Shown: positions 1-8,924 of the stretch, piece after piece
Layout of the letters: each line of letters begins with the position of its first letter
Numbering within the stretch: the first letter of the stretch is position 1
Assembly (NCBI GenBank): GCA_004124535.1
Contig: SCKQ01000024.1
Location: forward strand, 1 to 32,703
Reading direction: 5' to 3'
From: Fidelibacterota bacterium
Lineage (GTDB): Bacteria; Marinisomatota; Marinisomatia; Marinisomatales; TCS55
DNA length: 32,703 bases
Position numbers and translations under genes: made by a program
The notes under the pieces: generated by a model
Database searches by the model: none
Seen by the model: only the letters and a program-made list of their open reading frames with translations
Told to the model about the DNA's origin: nothing

Positions 1-171
1 CGTTCGGGATTGACCAGGTAATTGCTCCATACTGATTTCAGTTTTATCAGCTTCTATGATGGCTTGAATCAGTTCTGCATCAGATATCCCTTCCGACTTG
101 GTAAGACCGGTTTGACAACCGATCATCATCAACAGACCCATTGTTAACAAAATATGAAATGTAATTTTCAT
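1..171 (-). CDS. Putative lipoprotein, N-terminal part (runs off the left edge)
   Basis: An open frame starts with ATG at 171 and continues through position 1, giving 57 residues. It opens MKITFHILLTMGLLMMIGC, a short charged n-region, a hydrophobic stretch and a lipobox-like MIGC, so Cys19 would be the lipidated residue after cleavage by signal peptidase II. The mature part seen so far is polar and helical-looking (ISDAELIQAIIEADK). A good Shine-Dalgarno sequence (AAGGAAAG) lies five bases upstream of the ATG on the minus strand, which supports the start. The visible part is too short to name a family. It is separated from mazG by about 140 AT-rich bases. Confidence 0.7.
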   Translation of the reverse strand, partial: MKITFHILLTMGLLMMIGCQTGLTKSEGISDAELIQAIIEADKTEISMEQLPGQSRT

Positions 172-310
172 TTGTCTTTCCTTAAAAAATTTTCTATTAA
201 ACATTTAAAAAACTTAAATAAGTCTACTACCATTATCAATAAATATTAACATAATAGACTTTAAACCCTCGCAAAACGGATTATAAGCCTAGCTAAATTC
301 ATTTATTCAA

Positions 311-1090
311 TTAGCTTTTGTGTTTTTTCACCGTGTTCCAGATCTCGTCCATTTCCTCCAAGGACGAATCTTCTACATTTTTACCCCTTTTTTTTAATTC
401 TTCCTCCACTTGTGCAAAACGGGTAGTGAATTTTTTATTCGTCTTGCGTAAGGCATCTTCAGCAGGAATATCCAGAAATCGTGCCAGATTTACGACAGCA
501 AAAAGCACATCACCTATTTCTTCTTCAACATGTTTTTTAGAATTATTGGATTGGGCTTCCTTTAATTCCTGGATCTCTTCATGGATCTTGGCCCACACTT
601 CCTCTACTTTATCCCAATCAAATCCGGCATAACTGGCTTTCTGCTGGAGGCGTTGGGCCCGGATCAATGCCGGCAAGGTTACCGGGACGCCATCCAACCG
701 TGATTTTCTATTTTTTTCCTCATGTTTGGCTGCCTCCCAATTCTGTTTAGCATGAAAAGCGGCATCCGCTTGAGCATCTCCGAAGACGTGGGGATGGCGC
801 CGGACCAGTTTTTCATTAATATTTTTGATGGAACCCTCAATGGTAAAATGATCGTTCTCCGCAGCGATCACGGCCTGCAGAACTGCGTGGAGCAACAGGT
901 CCCCTACCTCCTCTTTCAATTCCGACCAATTTTCATTATCCACGCTTTCGATCATTTCATAGGCTTCTTCTAAAAAATAAGGCAGTAGGGAAGCGTTGGT
1001 CTGCTCCCGATCCCAGGGGCAGCCGTCAGGGGCCCGGAGGCGCTGGACGATATTAACAAGTTCCTCAAATTTCCCGGTGGTATCACTCAT
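311..1090 (-). CDS. mazG: Nucleoside triphosphate pyrophosphohydrolase MazG
   Basis: This 259-residue protein has the two tandem all-alpha MazG domains of the family. The first carries CPWDREQTNASLLPYFLEEA followed by EEVGDLLLHAVLQA; the second carries EIQELKEAQ and EEEIGDVLFAVVNLARF. These acidic clusters bind Mg2+. MazG enzymes hydrolyse NTPs/dNTPs to monophosphates and pyrophosphate, cleaning up non-canonical nucleotides and modulating stress. The length is typical of full-length MazG (about 260 residues). It is the last gene of the housekeeping operon: its ATG at 1090 lies inside ybeY, whose stop is at 1083-1085, so translation is probably coupled. No clear terminator was seen between its stop and the lipoprotein gene. 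Confidence 0.95.
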   Translation of the reverse strand: MSDTTGKFEELVNIVQRLRAPDGCPWDREQTNASLLPYFLEEAYEMIESVDNENWSELKEEVGDLLLHAVLQAVIAAENDHFTIEGSIKNINEKLVRRHPHVFGDAQADAAFHAKQNWEAAKHEEKNRKSRLDGVPVTLPALIRAQRLQQKASYAGFDWDKVEEVWAKIHEEIQELKEAQSNNSKKHVEEEIGDVLFAVVNLARFLDIPAEDALRKTNKKFTTRFAQVEEELKKRGKNVEDSSLEEMDEIWNTVKKHKS

Positions 1091-1523
1091 GAATAAGGTT
1101 CTGCCATTGACATTGCTTTAAATAAGCTTCTTCTTTGCCGGTCATGGTATCTTTGTCCTCTTTGGTTTCATCATCATAATTCAATAAATGCAATCCGCCA
1201 TGAATGATCAATCTACCTACTTCTTTGGCAAAAGGTTCTTTAAATGACTTTGCGTTTTCCTTTGCCCGGGGGACACTAATATAAATTTCACCTTCAACAT
1301 TTTTTTCTGCATAATCATTTAAACGAAAAGCGATCACATCTGTAAGATGATCTTTTTTGAAGAATTCTTTTTTCAGGCTGTTAAGTAAATCATCGTTCCC
1401 AAAAACAAGAGCTATATTATCTATAGTATAACCTTCTTTTTCAAAAACTGTATTTATTATATTTTGAATAATGGCTTGATTAAACCCACTAAATGTGGGG
1501 TCTTCTTCAATGGTTATGGGCAT
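1083..1523 (-). CDS. ybeY: Endoribonuclease YbeY (rRNA maturation), variant metal site
   Basis: A short YbeY/UPF0054 protein of 146 residues. The signature near the C-terminus reads HGGLHLLNYDDETKED. The classic motif is H-G-x-L-H-L-x-G-Y-D-H with three zinc-binding His; here the first two His are present but the third position is Asp and the Gly is Asn. I recall similar substitutions in Bacteroidota-like YbeY proteins, so this is probably a lineage variant rather than a dead enzyme. YbeY takes part in 16S rRNA 3'-end processing and ribosome quality control. A TTG at 1526 is in frame, but the ATG at 1523 overlaps the pgpH stop by one base (TGATG) and is the better start. Lying next to pgpH is a common arrangement. 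Confidence 0.92.
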   Translation of the reverse strand: MPITIEEDPTFSGFNQAIIQNIINTVFEKEGYTIDNIALVFGNDDLLNSLKKEFFKKDHLTDVIAFRLNDYAEKNVEGEIYISVPRAKENAKSFKEPFAKEVGRLIIHGGLHLLNYDDETKEDKDTMTGKEEAYLKQCQWQNLIHE

Positions 1524-3853
1524 CAAGCTTCAGCAGTTACTTCTATAGTCTGTTCTTCTGGATATTCAATGCGAATATGATAAATTCCCCGGAGAACTGG
1601 AAGCATTCCAGTCTGTCCATCAATTTCACCTTTGATTTTGCGCAAGTCATCGATAGTCAACGGGCATTCGTCTAATTGACCTTCATCCAGCCGTTTTTTA
1701 AAGATTTTTTCGAGCATTTCCTCTATCTTAAATACATCCGGTTCTTTAATAGAACGTACCGCTGCTTCGATAGCTTCACAGAGCATGAGAATACCGGTTT
1801 CTTTTGAATTAGGCTTGGGGCCGGAATAGCGAAATGCTTGATCGTCTACAGTTTTACCTTTGGAATTTTCCAGTGCCTTGCGATAAAAATATTCAACGCG
1901 TGTGGTACCATGGTGCATGGGAATGAAATCACTGACAATTTTCGGCAGACTGTATTCTTCAGCAAGTTTCAGTCCTTCGCTCACATGATTACGAATGATC
2001 TTGGCGCTCATGGCTTCCGTAAGGCCATCATGTTTGTTTTCACCGCTGAATTGGTTTTCTATAAAATATTCCGGACGCACCATTTTACCAATATCATGGT
2101 AATAAGCACCCACTCTGCACAGTAGAGCTCGTGCGTTAATGGCATCGGCACAGGCTTCGGCCAGGTTACCCACCACTACGCTGTGGTTAAATGTGCCATT
2201 GGCATCTCGCTGCATACGTTTCAAAAGGGGATGATTGAAATCCAGCAATTCCAAGAGTGTCAAATCAGTCGTAATGCCAAATGTCACTTCAATAATCCCG
2301 ATAAGACCGTATGTTATAATGGGAGTGAGTAAACTGGCAACCATGAGATAGATCAAATCGATCTGCATGTCAGGCAACACGTGACCTTTATAGAGACCAT
2401 GGGCAACAACTACAAACAAACTGGCTACCATCATTGCCAGGATGGTTGTAATGAACTGGCTCCTGGTTCTTAAACGGCGCACCATATACATGGCTACAGA
2501 GGAGATAAAGATCATAGTTATGATAAATTCCAGGTTATTACCAATCAAAATGCCGCTTAAAAGAGTAATGGATATTGTGCCCATAAACCCAATCCTGGCA
2601 TCAAAGAGAATTGTTAGCAACATGGCTGCAACACTGATGGGAATTAAGTATTCTGATAATTCGAATCGAAAAACGAAAAGTTCTGTCAAGCCAATGATGA
2701 TAGCAAAAATCAACGAAATCAGTAAAACCAGTTTCCAATAACTGAAAATGTAACTGCGGTAAGTAAGTAAAAATGTAAAGAAGAATGAAATGACCACTGC
2801 CACCATCATTAAACGACCCAGGTAGGATGTAACCTGTTCCCAGCCTTTTTCACGTTTATCCAGTTTACTTATTGCAATAGAAAGTGATGATAGTTTTTGA
2901 TAAATATCCGAAGTAATGCGCTGGTTCGCATCTACAATCATTTCGTCTTTCAGCATAATCCCCTGATTCCGGGGAACCCTATCCAAGCGATTTTGCTGGC
3001 GGAGTTCTGTGGTTTCCTTATCATAAATAATATTGGGGTACATAAATTCCACAAGAATGATATAACCTAATTCACGCTGTATATCCGTTTCATCACTATA
3101 CATTGAGTTGATCTCCTTTTTGGAGCGTGTCCAGGCAATATTGAGATCACTCAATTCCTCCGGTTTTAATGAAACAGGAATTTCTCCTTGGTCAATAGAC
3201 ACTTCATAACTGACAATATCTGTTGCATCAATATCAATAATTCCTTCAGCCCACCTGTTTTTACAAATCTGCAATAAATCCTCATAAAAATGATTTAATG
3301 TTTTATCTGACTCGAAAGGCTCCTGGACATCGAAAATTGAATAACGTCCATTTTCTGCTGCAAGGGCCGGATAATCCTGTTTGTACTGATTCTGCAAAAC
3401 TGCCAGTGTTGCACTATCCGCCTGATACATGGAACGGACTTCATCATACTTTTCATCATGGCGATAGCGGTATAGCAGCTCCTTCGTTTTTTCCAACTGT
3501 TCTGAGGCAGACCGTATTTCTTCAACCATGAGAAAATATTCTTCCAGCGCATCAGACTGTTCTTGCACTGCATCTTGGTTGCGATGAAATAGATATGGTT
3601 CAGATCGAAGAGCTCCATCCAAATCAATTTGCAGTTTTTCTTCTGTTTTCAGGATTGGAAAATTAAAGGGTGCAATAACTGGGTCTCGGGCAATATCATC
3701 CACTTGATAGCTGTATTGCAGCGTTCTGCCTTGACGAAAAAACAGAGACACCACCACAACCAAAACCAATAAAATAGCAATTTGTGGCAAATTTTTCCGT
3801 AAAACTTCACCTGCTGCAGTAAGGGAATCCTGGATTTTCTTGGAAGTGATCAA
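1523..3853 (-). CDS. pgpH: PgpH-like 7TM receptor / HD-domain cyclic-di-AMP phosphodiesterase
   Basis: The 776-residue protein has the 7TMR-HDED / HD layout. There is one N-terminal membrane segment (IAILLVLVVVVSLFF), a large extracytoplasmic region to about residue 330, a block of roughly seven membrane helices, and a cytoplasmic HD domain. The HD core is visible as NGTFNHSVVVGN, YYHDIGK (His586-Asp587), RNHVSEG and MHHG. Family members hydrolyse c-di-AMP. No ATG lies near the N-terminus; the reading starts at TTG 3853, which overlaps the stop of the upstream dehydrogenase (TTGA), so translational coupling is likely. In many bacteria a phoH-pgpH-ybeY order is found; here fatty-acid type genes take the upstream place. 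Confidence 0.9.
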   Translation of the reverse strand: MITSKKIQDSLTAAGEVLRKNLPQIAILLVLVVVVSLFFRQGRTLQYSYQVDDIARDPVIAPFNFPILKTEEKLQIDLDGALRSEPYLFHRNQDAVQEQSDALEEYFLMVEEIRSASEQLEKTKELLYRYRHDEKYDEVRSMYQADSATLAVLQNQYKQDYPALAAENGRYSIFDVQEPFESDKTLNHFYEDLLQICKNRWAEGIIDIDATDIVSYEVSIDQGEIPVSLKPEELSDLNIAWTRSKKEINSMYSDETDIQRELGYIILVEFMYPNIIYDKETTELRQQNRLDRVPRNQGIMLKDEMIVDANQRITSDIYQKLSSLSIAISKLDKREKGWEQVTSYLGRLMMVAVVISFFFTFLLTYRSYIFSYWKLVLLISLIFAIIIGLTELFVFRFELSEYLIPISVAAMLLTILFDARIGFMGTISITLLSGILIGNNLEFIITMIFISSVAMYMVRRLRTRSQFITTILAMMVASLFVVVAHGLYKGHVLPDMQIDLIYLMVASLLTPIITYGLIGIIEVTFGITTDLTLLELLDFNHPLLKRMQRDANGTFNHSVVVGNLAEACADAINARALLCRVGAYYHDIGKMVRPEYFIENQFSGENKHDGLTEAMSAKIIRNHVSEGLKLAEEYSLPKIVSDFIPMHHGTTRVEYFYRKALENSKGKTVDDQAFRYSGPKPNSKETGILMLCEAIEAAVRSIKEPDVFKIEEMLEKIFKKRLDEGQLDECPLTIDDLRKIKGEIDGQTGMLPVLRGIYHIRIEYPEEQTIEVTAEA

Positions 3854-5010
3854 GCCGCTTTACTGAATGTTTTAACCAATTCCCTGGCAATGATTATACG
3901 CTGTATTTCGCTAGTCCCCTCTCCAATTTCGAGTACTTTCGCATCCCTGAAAAAGCGTTCAACATCATATTCTTTTACGTACCCATAGCCACCGTGAATT
4001 TGTATAGCTTCCGTTGTGATACGCATTGCTGCTTCACTGGCAAAGAGTTTTGCCATAGCTGCTACTTTTGTCACATCCTTGCCTTGGTCTTTCATCCAAG
4101 CAGCATGGAATGTCAGCAGTTTTGCCGCTTCAATATCTGTAGCCATGTCAGCTAGTTTGAATCCGACAGCCTGAAATTTATGTATTTCCTTACCAAAGGC
4201 TTTCCGTTCAGTTGAATAGTTGAGAGCCTGTTGATAAGCACCTTCAGCAGTACCGCAGGATAAGGCAGCAACAGAGATGCGCCCCCCAGTAAGCGTTTTT
4301 AAAAATGTTTTAAATCCTTCTGTTGGTTGCCCTAGCAAATTTTCTTTCGGTACGCGCATATTTTCAAAAAATAACTGCCGGGTATCGCTGGCGTGCCAAC
4401 CCATTTTCTTTTCCTTGGGACCAATTTTCAATCCGGAGTTATCCGTTTCGACAATGAGTGCACCAATTCCCTTATTTTCTCCATTTTCAATTATATTCGT
4501 CGTTAATGTCAGCAATCCGGCAAGGCTTGAATTCGTAATAAATATTTTTCCGCCATTGACAACATACTCGTCACCATCTAATACAGCGGTTGTTTTCGTA
4601 GAACCGGCATCGCTCCCTGCTTCCGGCTCTGTCAGTCCAAAGGCGCCTAATACTTCCCCAGAGGCTAGTTTGGGCAGATATTTTTGTTTTTGCTCTTCAG
4701 TCCCGGCAATGGCAATGGGCAACGATCCCAAGGATGTATGAGCTGCCATGGTAATAGCAACTGATGCATCCACTTTTGCTAGTTCCAGCACTGCGGCCGC
4801 ATATGCCACTGTATCCATACCTGCACCGCCATATTTTTCCGGGATTGGAATGCCCATGAGTCCCAATTCAGCCATTTGAGAGATTATCTTTTTAGGAATT
4901 TCACAATTTTTATCCATGTCATGGGCAATAGGCGCAATCTCAGTATTGGCAAAATCTTTAACCATATCCACAAGCAAGGTATGTTCTTCATTAAAAAATA
5001 AACTATCCAT
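3850..5010 (-). CDS. Acyl-CoA dehydrogenase
   Basis: A 386-residue flavoprotein of the short/medium-chain acyl-CoA dehydrogenase family. The FAD and substrate motifs are present (GAFGLTEPEAGSDAGS; YVVNGGKIFITNSSLAG; QIHGGYGYVKEY), as is the C-terminal LEIGEGTSEIQR, whose first Glu in GEGT (about residue 364) is the expected catalytic base. It oxidises an acyl-CoA to the trans-2-enoyl-CoA and passes electrons to ETF. A longer frame reaches 5064, but the family N-terminus matches MDSLFFNEEH at 5010; that start has a purine-rich GGTAAAGG upstream and sits ten bases after the fabH stop. Acyl-chain specificity cannot be told. Pairing with a FabH-like condensing enzyme suggests a shared acyl-CoA role. 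Confidence 0.93.
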   Translation of the reverse strand: MDSLFFNEEHTLLVDMVKDFANTEIAPIAHDMDKNCEIPKKIISQMAELGLMGIPIPEKYGGAGMDTVAYAAAVLELAKVDASVAITMAAHTSLGSLPIAIAGTEEQKQKYLPKLASGEVLGAFGLTEPEAGSDAGSTKTTAVLDGDEYVVNGGKIFITNSSLAGLLTLTTNIIENGENKGIGALIVETDNSGLKIGPKEKKMGWHASDTRQLFFENMRVPKENLLGQPTEGFKTFLKTLTGGRISVAALSCGTAEGAYQQALNYSTERKAFGKEIHKFQAVGFKLADMATDIEAAKLLTFHAAWMKDQGKDVTKVAAMAKLFASEAAMRITTEAIQIHGGYGYVKEYDVERFFRDAKVLEIGEGTSEIQRIIIARELVKTFSKAA

Positions 5011-5020
5011 TAATAGACCT

Positions 5021-6022
5021 TTACCATTTAATTGCTGCAGAAGCCCATGTAAATCCCGAACCAAAAGCAGCTAAAATTATATGATCCCCTGTAGAAAATT
5101 TTCCTTCTGCAAATGCTTCACACATGGCAATAGGGATTGTTGCAGCAGTTGTGTTTCCATAGCGATGTATGTTGCTGTATACCAATTCTGAATCCACACC
5201 CATCCGTTTGGCAACTGCTTCTGTAATTCTATGATTAGCCTGATGGGGAATAATCTGGGCGATATCATCTATTGTAAGATTATTTGCGTCCATTGCCTCC
5301 TGAATGACTTCCGGAAAGCGCGTGACAGCATGTTTAAAGACTTCACGGCCGTTCATCTTTAAACGATGTCGGCCGGCACTAATCATTTCATCTGAAAAAC
5401 CTCGCCCAGCCATCCTAAACGATGGCAATTCGCACCAAAGTTCTTTCAAATATTTCCCTTCTGAATGTAAATGTGTTGATAAAATTCCTCCGTCACTTTC
5501 ACTTGGTTGTAATATTACTGCTCCTGCTCCATCACCAAAAAGTACGCCCACATCACGTCCCGCAGGTGTTTTTTCCAAGGCTGGAGACAGCACATCTACA
5601 CCAACAAGTAAAATCGTTTCACATTGTCCGCTTTTTATGAAATTATCAGCGATGGACAAGCCATAGATGAAGGCAGAACAGCCAACTCGAATGTCGAAAG
5701 CCCCCACAGTATTTAACGACAGCAAGTCCTGCAATTGTGCACCAATGCCTGGGAAATAATAATCCGAGGAAGCTGTGCCCACGATAACCATATCAATATC
5801 TTGATTTGTAATCCCAGCTTGTTTCATAGCTTTTTTACTGGCAACCAACGAAAGGTCTGAGCCGCCTTCGCCATTTTGAACCCAATGACGTTTTTCTATT
5901 CCACTGCGTGAACGAATCCATTCATCTTTGGTATTCATCATAATTTCCAGATCTGCATTGGTAACAATTTTATCTGGAACATGAAAACCCATTCCTGTTA
6001 TAGCTGTCCTGCTCATGCTCAT
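5021..6022 (-). CDS. fabH: 3-oxoacyl-ACP synthase III (FabH / KAS III)
   Basis: The 333-residue protein has the thiolase-fold KAS III signature and an intact Cys-His-Asn triad: Cys115 in IRVGCSAFIYG, His260 in IIPHQANHR and Asn290 in HRYGNTTAAT. It condenses an acyl-CoA primer (acetyl-CoA or a branched acyl-CoA) with malonyl-ACP to start fatty-acid synthesis. The ATG at 6022 overlaps the recJ stop (ATGA); a second in-frame ATG six bases on (6016) is equally possible. It is not beside plsX, fabD or fabG here but is followed by an acyl-CoA dehydrogenase, so it may be a second FabH homologue with a specialised primer. FabH is the best name from the sequence alone. Confidence 0.92.
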   Translation of the reverse strand: MSMSRTAITGMGFHVPDKIVTNADLEIMMNTKDEWIRSRSGIEKRHWVQNGEGGSDLSLVASKKAMKQAGITNQDIDMVIVGTASSDYYFPGIGAQLQDLLSLNTVGAFDIRVGCSAFIYGLSIADNFIKSGQCETILLVGVDVLSPALEKTPAGRDVGVLFGDGAGAVILQPSESDGGILSTHLHSEGKYLKELWCELPSFRMAGRGFSDEMISAGRHRLKMNGREVFKHAVTRFPEVIQEAMDANNLTIDDIAQIIPHQANHRITEAVAKRMGVDSELVYSNIHRYGNTTAATIPIAMCEAFAEGKFSTGDHIILAAFGSGFTWASAAIKW

Positions 6023-7719
6023 GTTACAGCTCGTTTAATGTCTCTCACGTTCATTTGAATTGATGTATTTCCTTGCCACTCATTCGTTTCCACAACACAG
6101 GCAATATCGACCGGCTGGCCTGTAATCAACATCTCGTATTTGTTGGACAGACCAAAGCCTACAGCCGGGTAAGATTTTAAACCTTGTTTAATTTTAAACC
6201 TTATGTGCTCGCCAGTTTTACCAATCACTTTTGGTACACCAGCAATTTCGACATTCCTGATTGCAAACTTCGGTCGCATATTCCCCGGACCATAAGGGCT
6301 TAATTTATCCAAAAATTCCATAAAGCGTGGTGTTATATCCTGCAGTGCCATTTCACTGTCCAACGTCAGTGTCGCTTGCAAATTTTCTTTTGTTAAACGC
6401 TCATTGGCAAAATCAATAAACGCCTTTTTAAAATCCTCCAGCTTTTGGTTTGAAAGGGTTAATCCAGCCGCCATGGGATGGCCGCCATAACCATCCAGAT
6501 GAGTCTTGCATGCGGTGAGTGCCTCGTATAAATCAAAACCGGCTACGCTCCTGGCAGATCCTTTTCCAGATCCGTTCTCCAAAGCGATAATGATAGTAGG
6601 CCGATTAAATTCCTCTTTAATTTTTGAAGCGACAATACCCACAACACCAGGATGCCAGCCTGCATTGGCTAAAACCAATGCATTTTCATTTTTCAAATCT
6701 GCTTCTGCATTCACTTTTAACAATGCTTCATCTACCACAGCCTGCTGGATCATTTGCCGGCGTTTATTTTCATTATCCAATTCTTTAGCTAATAATCGAG
6801 CTTTATCTTGATCATCTGTCACTAACAATTCTACAGCTCTATTGGCATCGCCAAGCCGGCCTGCTGCATTGATCCTGGGTGCAATACTGAATACCAATTG
6901 CCCCACAGAAATATGTCCTTTTAACCCTGCCAATTCCAAAAGTGTTTTTAAACCGGGTTTTTCCAGGTTTTTAAGTATGTTTAATCCATGATGTACAAGC
7001 ACCCTGTTTTCATCTTTAATTGGGACAACATCTGCAGCAATGCCCAATGTGATCAAGGGTATGATTTCTTCATAATCGGTTAATGGTATGTTTAATTCGT
7101 TTCCAACTGCCGTGATTAATTTAAAGGCAACTCCCCCACCGCAGAGACCTTTGAATGGATATTCGCAATCTTTCCTTTTGGGATTCAGAATTGCATGAGC
7201 TTTCGGCAGTTCTGTATCTGTGGTATGATGGTCTGTAATAATAAGATCAATATTTTGTTCGTTAGCAAAATCCACCTGTACGAATGCATTGATTCCACAG
7301 TCGCACGTAATGATAAGATCAATGCCAATATCTTTAGCGACTTCAATTCCATGATAAGATAAGCCATATCCTTCTTTTTCCCGATCTGGGATATAATAGG
7401 TTACATCTGCACCAAATTTTTGAAATGCTAAATAAAGAGCGGCTGCCCCCGTTGTACCATCAACATCATAGTCACCAAAAACCATAATAGGTTTGCCTGA
7501 TTTGATATTTTTTAAAACGCGTTCAACTGCTTTATCCATATCCTGCATTAGATAAGGATTATGGAGCATATCTAAATTTGGAGTAAAAAAGGGACGTGCC
7601 AGATTCGGGTTCAGGATGTTTCTATTCGCTAAAACTTTGGCAATGACTTCCGATGTACGGAATGCCTTTTTAACGGAACTGACTGTGTTCTGATTAGGAT
7701 TTAATAAAGACCAACGCAT
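6019..7719 (-). CDS. recJ: Single-stranded-DNA-specific exonuclease RecJ
   Basis: The 566-residue protein has the DHH/DHHA1 architecture of RecJ, a 5'-3' single-strand exonuclease in recombination and mismatch repair. Visible metal-site motifs are GDYDVDGTTG (82-91), ITCDCGIN (around 137-144) and ITDHHTTD with DHH at 163-165. The DHHA1 substrate-binding part is marked by GKGSARSVAGFDLYEAL and GGHPMAAGLTL, followed by an OB-fold C-terminus. The length fits the RecJ family. The ATG at 7719 has no strong Shine-Dalgarno sequence. It begins only 24 bases after the 3' end of rnpB in the same direction, so both may come from one transcript. Confidence 0.96.
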   Translation of the reverse strand: MRWSLLNPNQNTVSSVKKAFRTSEVIAKVLANRNILNPNLARPFFTPNLDMLHNPYLMQDMDKAVERVLKNIKSGKPIMVFGDYDVDGTTGAAALYLAFQKFGADVTYYIPDREKEGYGLSYHGIEVAKDIGIDLIITCDCGINAFVQVDFANEQNIDLIITDHHTTDTELPKAHAILNPKRKDCEYPFKGLCGGGVAFKLITAVGNELNIPLTDYEEIIPLITLGIAADVVPIKDENRVLVHHGLNILKNLEKPGLKTLLELAGLKGHISVGQLVFSIAPRINAAGRLGDANRAVELLVTDDQDKARLLAKELDNENKRRQMIQQAVVDEALLKVNAEADLKNENALVLANAGWHPGVVGIVASKIKEEFNRPTIIIALENGSGKGSARSVAGFDLYEALTACKTHLDGYGGHPMAAGLTLSNQKLEDFKKAFIDFANERLTKENLQATLTLDSEMALQDITPRFMEFLDKLSPYGPGNMRPKFAIRNVEIAGVPKVIGKTGEHIRFKIKQGLKSYPAVGFGLSNKYEMLITGQPVDIACVVETNEWQGNTSIQMNVRDIKRAVT

Positions 7720-7743
7720 AGTAAATATATAAAGGAATTATCT

Positions 7744-8140
7744 GAGCCGGCTTATAAGCCGAGTTCTGTTCCTCCCAACAAATAAGTTTGATGAGAAGCA
7801 GTGGTCATTCCTCTGGACCCAACGTTGCCGTCGGGTTCTAGCGATCTACCCGCCCCTGATAACGACGCGAACAACGTCTCGGAGTCTATTCGATCTTGCA
7901 CCGGATGGGGTTTACCAAGCTCCCGACATTACGGTCGGGACTGGTGGTCTCTTACACCACCGTTTCACCCTTGCCTTAATAGGCGGTATACTTTCTGTTG
8001 CACTTTCCATATTCCGACATCAAAGAAGCCGGGACTCCTCCCGTTAGGAGGCATCCTGTTCTACGGTGCCCGGACTTTCCTCTCCGAACCGCTCTTGACA
8101 CGTGTGTCAAGACAGTTCAGAGTAACCACTCAGCCGACTC
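7744..8140 (-). ncRNA. rnpB: RNase P RNA, bacterial type A
   Basis: The complement of this stretch contains the universally conserved RNase P RNA elements. GAGGAAAGTCCGGGC lies near the 5' side (complement of 8068-8082), AGAGACCACCA in the middle (complement of 7942-7952), and the 3' end reads AGAACTCGGCTTATAAGC. The ends are placed by a perfect eight-pair P1 helix, GAGTCGGC at the 5' end with GCCGGCTC at the 3' end, giving about 397 nt, normal for type A. The RNA is the catalytic part of the ribonucleoprotein that removes 5' leaders from tRNA precursors. It lies 51 bases downstream of the zinc-ribbon gene and 24 bases upstream of recJ, all on the same strand, and no terminator hairpin follows it. 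Confidence 0.96.
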
Positions 8141-8191
8141 AGATTTTCAAATAACAGTTAAATTTACTGTATTTATGAAAAATAAGGAAAA

Positions 8192-8902
8192 TCATTTATT
8201 GTTTGCCGGCCAATACAGAAACCGGCTGCAGACATCACAGGATTGCAGGATTTTATTCTGCTTTAATTCAGCAATTTTTTGTGGCGGAACTATGGATCCG
8301 CAGCCCCCACAGGATGAACCAAACGTTTCCACAACAGCCACGCCGTCCCGGGCTGCAAATACGCGATCATATTTTGTAATAACAGGAGCTGATAAATCTT
8401 TTATGATATCAGATCGTTCTGCTACAAGACTATTTTTCTTTTCTGAAGATTCAGTTAACAACGATTCTAATTTTGTTTTCCTATTATGGAGATCTTTAGT
8501 CAATGATTCTAAATTATTTTCCCGTTCTTCTGTTTCACTGATGAGGTTATCCTTTTCTTCAACCAGTTCGAGTTCTTTCGTTTCAATATTATTTAATTTT
8601 TCTTTCCGAAAATCTATTTCATGAGATATCGCGTCATATTGCCTGTTTGTTTTTACCAAGAATAATTGATCTTTCAATTTATCAATTTTACTTGTGAGAT
8701 CCTGTACCAGTAAATCTTTTTTAGAGACCTCAAGATCAATTTCCTTCATTCGATCTTTACGTTGATTAATATCTTCTTTTAGTTGTTGTTCCTCTTTGGT
8801 CAGTTCTTCAACTTTTACAGGCAAATCACCCAGCAATTCACTGATTTCCAGTAATTGGGTATCAACATCCTGTAATTTGACCAATGAAGATGTTGCATTC
8901 AT
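8192..8902 (-). CDS. COG1579-family coiled-coil protein with C4 zinc ribbon
   Basis: A 236-residue protein. About residues 10-180 are highly charged, heptad-like coiled coil (many Glu, Lys, Leu). The C-terminus is a zinc ribbon with two CxxC knuckles: Cys198/Cys201 in SSCGGCGS and Cys222/Cys225 in QSCDVCSRFLYW. This is the layout of the COG1579 / DUF164 family, predicted nucleic-acid-binding proteins of unclear role. The ATG at 8902 is preceded by AGGA (ATAGGAATCATTA). It directly precedes rnpB, and I recall this family beside rnpB in other genomes. Its promoter must lie in or beyond the hairpin at 8925-8951, because only 22 bases separate the two. Confidence 0.88.
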   Translation of the reverse strand: MNATSSLVKLQDVDTQLLEISELLGDLPVKVEELTKEEQQLKEDINQRKDRMKEIDLEVSKKDLLVQDLTSKIDKLKDQLFLVKTNRQYDAISHEIDFRKEKLNNIETKELELVEEKDNLISETEERENNLESLTKDLHNRKTKLESLLTESSEKKNSLVAERSDIIKDLSAPVITKYDRVFAARDGVAVVETFGSSCGGCGSIVPPQKIAELKQNKILQSCDVCSRFLYWPANNK

Positions 8903-8924
8903 TTAATGATTCCTATTCAGATAC

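Noticed and set aside
5011..5064. N-terminal extension of the acyl-CoA dehydrogenase to 5064
   Set aside because: The extra 18 residues overlap the fabH C-terminus and do not belong to the family; the ATG at 5010 with a purine-rich leader fits better.
7801..8624. Plus-strand open frames of 117 and 208 residues over this region
   Set aside because: They lie opposite the RNase P RNA and the zinc-ribbon gene; the conserved RNA motifs and the CxxC coding frame explain the sequence.
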